Of a stretch of 5,088 bases of DNA, positions 1-4,864 are shown piece after piece. Source of the DNA: Spirochaetia bacterium (lineage in GTDB: Bacteria; Spirochaetota; Spirochaetia; PWKH01); assembly GCA_021736505.1 (NCBI GenBank), contig JAIPFU010000126.1, positions 1 to 5,088 of the forward strand. Direction: 5' to 3'. The stretch's first letter is position 1; each line of letters begins with the position of its first letter. Under the pieces are notes generated by a model. It saw only the letters and a program-made list of their open reading frames with translations. It was not told where the DNA came from and ran no database searches. A program made the position numbers and the translations under genes.

Positions 1-1072
1 TGAGGGTTCTTGCCGGATTGAGGGTGGCCATTTTCAGTGCATCCTGCATGGGGACATTATTTTCCGTCATGTTGAATACACCCTTGTTCAGGGTCAGGCT
101 CGATCCCGCAATGGTGTCATCCGAGACTCGGTGAAAAAGTCCGTCGCGGTAGACAACTTCTTCATTGTTGGCGCTGAGTTTCCCTTCCGTAAGTCCCGTC
201 GGTTTCAGCCCATCCGTCACCAGTATGATGCCTGAGCTACCTTTTTCCTTGAGAAGAAAAGAGATAATAGCCGGATGCAGATGAAAATTATCCGCTATCA
301 CTTCACAGGATAATTCCTGATGTATCAGTATCGCTCCTACGACGCCCGGATCTCGGTGATGCAGGGAGCGCATGGCGTTAAAAAAGTGGGTTGCGTGAAG
401 AATACCGGCCTCAATTCCTTCAACCATCTGCTCATAGGTTGCATTTGAATGCCCCACCTGCAGCAGTATTCCTTTTTTCAAGGCTGCAAGAGCTAGTTCA
501 CGCATATGCTTGAGTTCAGGGGCAACGGTCATGGAGATAATTGTCCCTTGTGACACTTCCCAGAGATGCTCAAAGAGTTCCAGGTCCACAGCTTTTACAT
601 AGTCCGGTTTCTGTACTCCGAGTTTCTCCTTGGATATAAAGGGGCCTTCCATGTGTATTCCCAGAATCCTTGCCCCTTCTTCCTGCCCCATGGCTTGGGT
701 TACAGCACGGATGGCCTTTTCCATATCATGCAATTCCATGGGATAAATGGTTGGGATAAAACTGGTAACACCGAACTCCGGCAGATGCCGGGACATTCCG
801 AGTATTGATTCGACTGAGCAATCCTCCGTCCCATAGCCGTAGATTCCGTGTATATGGGTATCAATTAGTCCCGGAGATATGTTTTTGCCCTGAACATCGA
901 TGAGATTGGAACTGCTGAGGTGCTCTAGTTTGTCAAATCGGCGGTTGGAGAGGACATTTTCTATCTTTCCTCCACTCATCATCACCGTGCATTCCTCTAT
1001 GCTGGTAATGCCGGTAAACACTGTCCCGTTGTATAAACAGATTCTATTCAGATCAGTTTCTGCTTCTTTCAT
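1..1072 (-). CDS. nagA: N-acetylglucosamine-6-phosphate deacetylase, C-terminus cut by window edge
   Basis: The predicted enzyme removes the acetyl group from GlcNAc-6-phosphate to give glucosamine-6-phosphate and acetate, the cytosolic step that feeds amino sugars into glycolysis or wall synthesis. I read 357 codons without a stop. The family is about 380-395 residues, so only the last few dozen are missing. Visible landmarks, in order: N-terminal strand NGTVFTG (15-21); PGLIDTHIHG (67-76) with the HxH pair H73/H75; GIHMEGPF (138-145) with metal ligand E142; GHSNAT (207-212) with H208; ATHFFNAM (227-234) with H229; ADNFHLHP (260-267) with H264; VTDG (285-288) with catalytic D287; and AGSSLTL (322-328). 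All expected metal and catalytic residues are present. The HxH pair resembles the Bacillus-type enzyme rather than E. coli NagA. The ATG at 1072 keeps the conserved first strand, and a TGA lies in frame upstream, but no good ribosome binding site precedes it. The gene is divergent from the sugar-type symporter, which may be functionally linked. Confidence 0.93.
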   Translation of the reverse strand, partial: MKEAETDLNRICLYNGTVFTGITSIEECTVMMSGGKIENVLSNRRFDKLEHLSSSNLIDVQGKNISPGLIDTHIHGIYGYGTEDCSVESILGMSRHLPEFGVTSFIPTIYPMELHDMEKAIRAVTQAMGQEEGARILGIHMEGPFISKEKLGVQKPDYVKAVDLELFEHLWEVSQGTIISMTVAPELKHMRELALAALKKGILLQVGHSNATYEQMVEGIEAGILHATHFFNAMRSLHHRDPGVVGAILIHQELSCEVIADNFHLHPAIISFLLKEKGSSGIILVTDGLKPTGLTEGKLSANNEEVVYRDGLFHRVSDDTIAGSSLTLNKGVFNMTENNVPMQDALKMATLNPARTL

Positions 1073-1132
1073 ATTTATAATGTAGTGCTTCAGCCCCCCT
1101 TTTTCAAGGAGTATTCAGCACTTTTCCGCAGA

Positions 1133-1192
1133 GCTTGCTTCTAGAGGGCTTGCTTACAAAAAGCTTGTTTCTGCAGGGCTTGCAAAAGCATA
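1133..1192. repeat. 15-bp tandem repeat, four copies
   Basis: GCTTG recurs at 1133, 1148, 1163 and 1178, a spacing of exactly 15 bp. The units are GCTTGCTTCTAGAGG, GCTTGCTTACAAAAA, GCTTGTTTCTGCAGG and GCTTGCAAAAGCATA. A degenerate fifth unit at 1118-1132 matches the third at about 10 of 15 positions. The array lies 60-120 bp upstream of the nagA start. It would fall inside the nagA leader if the candidate promoter at 1248-1253 is used. Its function is unknown. It could bind a protein on one face spaced by about 1.4 helical turns, or simply be slippage-derived. Confidence 0.8.
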
Positions 1193-1247
1193 GTTGAAAT
1201 CGACTTGAAACAAAAAAGTAGATTTTACTAAACTCGAGGAAGTTCAG

Positions 1248-1253
1248 ATTATA
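1248..1253 (-). promoter_or_regulatory. Candidate -10 element for nagA
   Basis: On the minus strand this reads TATAAT, a perfect sigma-70 -10 hexamer. The hexamer 17 bp upstream (ATGAGC, at 1276-1271) is a poor -35, and no extended TG motif is present, so the element would probably need an activator. Transcription from here would give a leader of about 170 nt that carries the 15-bp repeat array before the nagA ATG. Confidence 0.3.
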
Positions 1254-1286
1254 AGAAAAGCCGACTTGGCGCTCATCAGAAAAATC

Positions 1287-1315
1287 CCGACAAGTTGCAA
1301 ATTCTATGCTATAGT
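1287..1315 (+). promoter_or_regulatory. Candidate sigma-70 promoter for the symporter operon
   Basis: CCGACA (1287-1292, 4 of 6 to the -35 consensus) and TATAGT (1310-1315, 5 of 6 to the -10 consensus) are separated by 17 bp. TG at 1307-1308 makes an extended -10 (TGCTATAGT). The start point would fall near 1322, giving a leader of about 95 nt before the TTG start. TTGCAA at 1295-1300 also looks like a -35, but it is only 9 bp from this -10. Confidence 0.45.
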
Positions 1316-1318
1316 TTT

Positions 1319-1338
1319 TTATATCTTACAGCATATAA
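1319..1338. promoter_or_regulatory. Inverted repeat at the predicted transcription start
   Basis: TTATAT (1319-1324) and ATATAA (1333-1338) are perfect inverted arms separated by 8 bp. The element spans the start point expected from the promoter at 1287-1315, where a bound repressor would block initiation. The arms are AT-only, so chance is a real alternative. Confidence 0.25.
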
Positions 1339-1344
1339 GGCGAC

Positions 1345-1356
1345 ACAAAGCTTTGT
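1345..1356. promoter_or_regulatory. 12-bp perfect palindrome, possible operator
   Basis: ACAAAGCTTTGT is perfectly self-complementary with no spacer. It lies about 25 bp downstream of the predicted start point and about 46 bp before the Shine-Dalgarno sequence of the symporter gene. That is a plausible place for a dimeric repressor or a leader hairpin. I do not recognise it as the operator of a named regulator family. Confidence 0.35.
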
Positions 1357-1387
1357 AATGGTTTATGCTGCTTGTGAGTTATCAGTT

Positions 1388-1404
1388 CTGTATAGTCTGT
1401 ATAG
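1388..1404 (+). repeat. CTGTATAG direct repeat, two copies
   Basis: CTGTATAG occurs at 1388-1395 and 1397-1404, a period of 9 bp, immediately before and running into the symporter ribosome binding site. The first copy contains a -10-like TATAGT (1391-1396), but a start from there would leave almost no leader. It may be a small duplication without function. Confidence 0.4.
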
Positions 1405-1419
1405 GAGGACCGCATCTTG
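1403..1419 (+). promoter_or_regulatory. Strong ribosome binding site that fixes a TTG start
   Basis: AGGAGG (1403-1408) is followed by an 8-nt spacer and TTG (1417-1419). The first in-frame ATG, at 1447, has no comparable purine tract. The TTG is therefore the best start, adding ten residues to what an ATG-only reading would give. Confidence 0.8.
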
Positions 1420-2937
1420 GATGATAATAACAGAATAGATGAAACTATGCCGGGAAAGGTGCAGGGATCAGATTTTAAGCAGAGTCATAATCAAAGTATG
1501 CGCCTGAACAAAGAAGGGTTTGAAGAAAAGCGTAAAGGGCAAGCTGCTGAACAGCAAGACAATCCTGTGCACGGTTTATCAACCAATACAAACGGTTTAT
1601 CAACCAAGACAAAATGGGGATTCGGGATCGGCGATCTCGGTGGTAATCTGTTTTTTACAATAATCGGCTTTTATCTACTCTACTATCTTACCGATATCAT
1701 CCATCTTCCTGCTGCCCTGGCAGGAACCGTCCTAATGATAGGGAAAATATGGGATGCGCTGACTGATCCATTAACGGGATATGTTTCAGATCGTACCCGT
1801 TCCCGCTGGGGAAGGCGCAGACCGTATATGTTCGTCGGTTCAATAATCTCGTTCCTAGCCATGGGACTGCTGTTTACTGATCCAGGACTGGAAAGCAGTT
1901 GGAGTGTCTTTTTCTTGATGACCTTCTACTTCTGCCTGCTGAATACCGCCTATACCCTAGTTAATATCCCCTATGCCGCTTTACTTCCGGAATTAACGAC
2001 GGATTTTGATGAACGAACCATTCTCACGGGATATAGAATGAGTTTCGCCGTAATCGGCACTTTTGTCGGTGCAGGAGCCGTCATGCCTGTCATTAGCCTT
2101 TTTGAGAGCACTCAACGCGGTTGGTCTGTCATGGGAAGTATCATGGGCGGGATCATGCTTGCCTCTGCCATGATCACCATCTTCACTATAAAGGAACCAA
2201 AACATCCGGCTATGGAAAAAGGAGATGGCTTCTTTAGGACGTATAAGGATATTCTGGGGATGAAAATCTTCCTGCTTGCTCTGATCCCCTGGTCCCTTTT
2301 TATTACCGGTACCACCATGGTGCAGGGGGCTGTCGTATATTATTTTAAATATATCTTTCATGATGAATCCCTGTTCCAGACAGCCTTACTGTTCTTGCTT
2401 ACTGCAAGTCTCCTCTTTATTCCTATCTGGGTTAAAATTTCCCGAAGAATAGGCAAGAAAATGTGCTACATCATCGGTATGGGAATTATGAGTTTCTCCA
2501 TTCTGCTATTCTCCCTGCTTGGGGAACAATTCGGACCGACTTTTGCCTTTGCCCTGATGGCATTTGCAGGTACCGGGCTGTCCACGCATTATATTATTCC
2601 TCACGCGATACTCCCCGATGTGGTTGAATATGATGCTGTCACTAACGGCGGCCTTCGCAGAGAAGGGGCTTTTTCAAGTTTGTGGACCTTCTTAAGTAAG
2701 ATCGGTCAAGCCTTAGCTCTGGCTTTGAACGGCTGGATACTTTCGCTCTTTGCCTACAACCCGCTGATTCAGCCGGAGAGACTGACCCTAACAGGAATCA
2801 AAATTATGTGCGGACCTGCTCCGGCAATTTTCTATATTACTGGTATGATTATCCTGTGGTACTATCCCATTAGCAGGGATTTTTACCAGCGGAATGTACT
2901 GAATCCTAAAGAAGATGCTTTAGGGAATACGTCCTGA
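1417..2937 (+). CDS. MelB-like GPH family cation symporter (MFS fold)
   Basis: This 506-residue inner-membrane protein matches the glycoside-pentoside-hexuronide:cation symporter family, which couples substrate uptake to Na+ or H+. After a 66-residue hydrophilic tail, the MelB-like body opens with WGFGIGDLGGN (67-77) and about twelve membrane helices. IWDALTDP (111-118) carries D113 and D117 with the spacing of the MelB cation-site aspartates D55/D59. It is followed by the loop TRSRWGRRRP (127-136), which matches MelB TRSRWG. NIPYAALLPEL (183-193) aligns with MelB DIPFWSLVP, so MelB's sugar-binding D124 is N183 here. Melibiose is therefore an unlikely substrate. HAILPDVVEYD (396-406) and RREGAFSSLWTF (414-425) are typical of the family's second half. 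The tail holds a 7-residue tandem repeat. The divergent nagA favours a sugar substrate; the downstream acyltransferase allows a lipid one. The family is sure, the substrate is not. Confidence 0.9.
   Translation: MDDNNRIDETMPGKVQGSDFKQSHNQSMRLNKEGFEEKRKGQAAEQQDNPVHGLSTNTNGLSTKTKWGFGIGDLGGNLFFTIIGFYLLYYLTDIIHLPAALAGTVLMIGKIWDALTDPLTGYVSDRTRSRWGRRRPYMFVGSIISFLAMGLLFTDPGLESSWSVFFLMTFYFCLLNTAYTLVNIPYAALLPELTTDFDERTILTGYRMSFAVIGTFVGAGAVMPVISLFESTQRGWSVMGSIMGGIMLASAMITIFTIKEPKHPAMEKGDGFFRTYKDILGMKIFLLALIPWSLFITGTTMVQGAVVYYFKYIFHDESLFQTALLFLLTASLLFIPIWVKISRRIGKKMCYIIGMGIMSFSILLFSLLGEQFGPTFAFALMAFAGTGLSTHYIIPHAILPDVVEYDAVTNGGLRREGAFSSLWTFLSKIGQALALALNGWILSLFAYNPLIQPERLTLTGIKIMCGPAPAIFYITGMIILWYYPISRDFYQRNVLNPKEDALGNTS
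1572..1613 (+). repeat. 21-bp in-frame tandem duplication in the symporter N-terminal tail
   Basis: Two 21-bp units, 1572-1592 and 1593-1613, differ at one base (T against G). They encode the near-repeat GLSTNTN / GLSTKTK just before the first membrane helix. The near identity suggests a recent duplication that kept the reading frame. The repeat lies in a low-complexity, charged tail that MelB itself lacks. Confidence 0.9.
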
Positions 2938-2956
2938 GGAAAGAGGGAGCATCAAG

Positions 2957-2983
2957 ATGGAAATGCTGGAGAATGAAAGGTAA
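2957..2983 (+). CDS. Possible 8-codon micro-ORF between symporter and acyltransferase
   Basis: ATG at 2957 opens the reading MEMLENER and stops at TAA. It is preceded by the purine tract AGAGGGAG (2942-2949), a possible Shine-Dalgarno sequence at 7 nt spacing. It would sit in the 87-bp gap of the two-gene operon, where a short translated leader could couple or tune expression of the acyltransferase. At this length it could easily be chance. There is no conservation evidence. Confidence 0.15.
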   Translation: MEMLENER

Positions 2984-3024
2984 ATATACGGCAAAAAAAG
3001 ATCATTGAAGGAAGAGTTTAAACC

Positions 3025-4539
3025 ATGTCCGCAAAACAGAAAAAAAGAAGCATCAAGATAAAGGGCGCCGTAAAAGGAAGAGGATTAGTCCAGCCCCGTT
3101 TCAGCCAGGCAGCCTGGCGATTCATGATTACCGTAGGCACCCCATACCTGAAGTTTTTTGAAGGGGTCTCTTCAGTAAGTATTGCGCATCCGGAACGTCT
3201 GACAGAAAACTTGGAAGCCTTCCACACACAGAAAAAGCGGCTGATTATTGCATTCAGGCATGTAGCCAAGGAAGATGCGCCAGTTATGGTTTACGGTTTG
3301 AATAAAGTTCTTCCGAAAATGATGAAAAAACTGAAGCGCAGGTATCCCTATCATCCTCATGTCCGTTTTCTCTACGGCAAGGATGTCCTCAACTGGGCTG
3401 GAAAAGCGGCGGTGTGGCTGTTCCCGAGGATAGGGTCCATCCCTGTGGTAAACGGAGGAACTCAGAACGAAGTGCTCTCAATTATCAGGAACGAAATACG
3501 GGAGGGGAAATTCCCCTTAGCCCTAGCCCCTGAAGGCCAAGTAACCTATCACATGTACTCCTGCGGCGGAACTACCCCCGGAACAGCCGCCATTGCATAT
3601 TGGGGACTTGAATCGGGTCAGGATGTCACGATTCTTCCAGTTTCTCTAGGATATCGATACAGTGAAAATCCTACCGATTTTGTACTGTCTATGATGGAAC
3701 GCTGGCAGCGCAGCTGCGGCCGAAAAATTGTCCAGCAAGGCTGGAATGGCGCAGAGACATCAGCAAAATTTATTTTCCCTCTACTCCTTGAATTGACGGA
3801 CAAAACCTTGGGCATCCTTGAAAAATTCTACTATCTTCCAAATCGAGAAAAGAACTGGAGCAGCGAATCCTTCACGTATGATCCAGAACGGGATCGGGAC
3901 GTGCAAAAATCATTTTTTGATTTTCCCGGAACGGAGAAACGCATTGAAGCACTGTGTGAAGCCGCTTTATCCCGTGCAGAAGCAACAGCAGGAATTACAC
4001 AAAACACGCAAACCTACGGAAATTGGTTTCAGCGACTACTAAAGATTCGCTTTACCGGTGTAGATAGCCTCTATCCGGATAATACCGACCCTGAAGCCCT
4101 ACATTCTCTGGATAGATCTATTGCTGACTTCCGAGCGGCTGAAGCCCACATCTATCTCAGGCATTCCCAGATTGCAGATGTTCTAGAATATGTTAATCCC
4201 CGCTACGTCATTCCTCCTGTATCTGCTGGGAGAGCTAGTGAATATATGATAATGCTTCTGGACCTTCTGAACCGCCTGAATGGAGGAGCTATCGGGACTC
4301 GTTATTCCCCTAAGGGAAAGAAAGCAGTTCTTTATGTCGGTCAGCCCATCAGCACTACTGAAACCGTACAATCTATTTCTGATAATGCTGTTTCTGATGA
4401 AAATACTGCTGGAAAGCCTTTATCTTCTGCAGGCAAAAGAAAACGGCAACATGCGGTTCTACACAAAACAATCAGCGATTCTCTGGAAACTCTTTCAAAA
4501 GAATTGGAAAACTACTGGGAGCAGGGTTATTTCAAGTAA
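3025..4539 (+). CDS. PlsC-like (lysophospho)lipid acyltransferase, enlarged form
   Basis: The predicted enzyme moves a fatty acyl group onto a lysophospholipid or glycerol-phosphate-type acceptor at the cytosolic membrane face. Landmarks of the PlsC/LPLAT fold: H79-VAKE-D84, the catalytic HX4D; FPRIGSIPVV (133-142), like motif II; ALAPEGQ (166-172), like the EG motif III; PGTAAIAYW (185-193); ILPVSLGY (203-210); and VLYVGQPI (435-442), like the closing VxxGxPI strand. Ordinary PlsC proteins are about 240 residues. Here about 225 residues separate ILPVSLGY from VLYVGQPI. Residues 448-475 form a polar, low-complexity linker before a helical C-terminus. N-terminal residues 1-20 are highly basic, suiting contact with acidic lipids. 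The ATG at 3025 follows AAGGAAGAG (3008-3016). The gene lies 87 bp behind the symporter with no visible terminator, so it is probably co-transcribed. The acyl acceptor and donor cannot be told from sequence. Confidence 0.85.
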   Translation: MSAKQKKRSIKIKGAVKGRGLVQPRFSQAAWRFMITVGTPYLKFFEGVSSVSIAHPERLTENLEAFHTQKKRLIIAFRHVAKEDAPVMVYGLNKVLPKMMKKLKRRYPYHPHVRFLYGKDVLNWAGKAAVWLFPRIGSIPVVNGGTQNEVLSIIRNEIREGKFPLALAPEGQVTYHMYSCGGTTPGTAAIAYWGLESGQDVTILPVSLGYRYSENPTDFVLSMMERWQRSCGRKIVQQGWNGAETSAKFIFPLLLELTDKTLGILEKFYYLPNREKNWSSESFTYDPERDRDVQKSFFDFPGTEKRIEALCEAALSRAEATAGITQNTQTYGNWFQRLLKIRFTGVDSLYPDNTDPEALHSLDRSIADFRAAEAHIYLRHSQIADVLEYVNPRYVIPPVSAGRASEYMIMLLDLLNRLNGGAIGTRYSPKGKKAVLYVGQPISTTETVQSISDNAVSDENTAGKPLSSAGKRKRQHAVLHKTISDSLETLSKELENYWEQGYFK

Positions 4540-4548
4540 CACTATGCA

Positions 4549-4639
4549 GTTTGAGTGTGAAGTTTAGGTGTGCTGTTTAGATTGGCTGCTTAGGTTTGCT
4601 GCTTAGGTGAGCAGTTTAGGTTTGTTGTTCAGGTGTGTG
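4549..4639 (+). repeat. 13-bp tandem repeat, seven units
   Basis: Seven 13-bp units begin at 4549, 4562, 4575, 4588, 4601, 4614 and 4627. The consensus is GTTTAGGTGTGCT. Units 2-7 keep strict 13-bp spacing of the TTAGG-like core; unit 1 (GTTTGAGTGTGAA) matches at 9 of 13. The array starts 10 bp after the acyltransferase stop codon and is almost free of C apart from position 12. A 13-bp unit shifts frame at each copy, and the short ORFs across it look accidental, so I take it as non-coding. Its function is unknown. Confidence 0.85.
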
Positions 4640-4650
4640 TGCAAAACGTC

Positions 4651-4769
4651 TCGGAGAAAAAATCCACACAGCTTGGTTGGGTTGTTGGGTTGTTGGTTAG
4701 GCGCTGGTTGGGTGGGTTCGGAGAAAAAATGCACAGCCACAGATCGGAGAAAAAATCCAAAAAGAAAAA
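4651..4769 (+). repeat. Dispersed repeat TCGGAGAAAAAAT, three copies
   Basis: The exact 13-mer TCGGAGAAAAAAT occurs at 4651-4663, 4718-4730 and 4744-4756. Copies 1 and 3 extend identically through CCA; copy 2 continues GCA. Copies 2 and 3 are 26 bp apart, exactly two 13-bp steps. A truncated relative, GAAAAAATCC, lies at 4764-4773. On the minus strand each copy ends in a T-run (ATTTTTTCTCCGA), but no GC stem stands before those runs. Its role is unknown. Confidence 0.8.
4673..4718 (+). other. G/T-rich tract with quadruplex potential
   Basis: This stretch is nearly all G and T on the plus strand. It has GGG runs at 4679-4681, 4687-4689, 4710-4712 and 4714-4716, and further GG pairs between them. 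GGGTTGTT is repeated back to back at 4679-4694. A three-layer quadruplex would need a 20-nt central loop; a two-layer form is easier. It would be present as RNA if the acyltransferase transcript runs through to the hairpin at 4827-4849. Confidence 0.45.
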
Positions 4770-4826
4770 ATCCCAAAAAAAAACCGAAGGTCGTAATGAA
4801 TTTACTTCCTCCGGCTGGTTTGCTTG

Positions 4827-4849
4827 AAAAGAAAATTTAATTTTCTTTT
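4827..4849. terminator. AT-rich hairpin between convergent genes, possible bidirectional terminator
   Basis: AAAAGAAAATT (4827-4837) and AATTTTCTTTT (4839-4849) are perfect inverted arms around one T. In practice they would form a stem of about 9 bp with a 5-nt loop, followed on the plus strand by more T residues. It stands between the acyltransferase operon and the oppositely directed thioredoxin gene, where a shared terminator is expected. With only one G-C pair the stem is weak, so its efficiency is doubtful. Confidence 0.45.
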
Positions 4850-4864
4850 TTTCTTGGCTTCTTA

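Noticed and set aside
566..1085. Plus-strand reading frames inside nagA
   Set aside because: They are antisense to a clearly conserved deacetylase reading frame and show no family features of their own.
1073..1416. Riboswitch, glmS-type ribozyme or tRNA in the divergent intergenic region
   Set aside because: I could see no conserved core, cloverleaf or GC-rich paired elements; only repeats, promoter-like hexamers and short palindromes.
4280..4567. A 95-residue frame overlapping the acyltransferase C-terminus, considered as a frameshifted extension
   Set aside because: The main frame continues to a natural end with the expected VLYVGQPI strand and a helical tail; the other frame shows no recognisable motif.
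4562..4639. TTTAGG repeats that look like telomeric sequence
   Set aside because: The core is embedded in a 13-bp unit with variable flanks, lies between two bacterial genes, and is not a 6-8 bp telomere array at a molecule end.
4549..4756. CRISPR array
   Set aside because: The repeats are 13 bp, directly adjacent or irregularly spaced, with no 25-40 bp repeats, no unique spacers of constant length and no cas genes.
4784..4815. Hairpin formed by CGAAGG-GTAA and TTAC-CCTCCG
   Set aside because: The pairing is interrupted by a mismatched internal loop and leaves only 3- and 4-bp helices with no T-run directly after, so it is not a convincing terminator.
4607..4840. Short plus-strand reading frames across the repeat region
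   Set aside because: They consist of translated repeats and poly-A stretches, lack convincing ribosome binding sites, and overlap one another in different frames.
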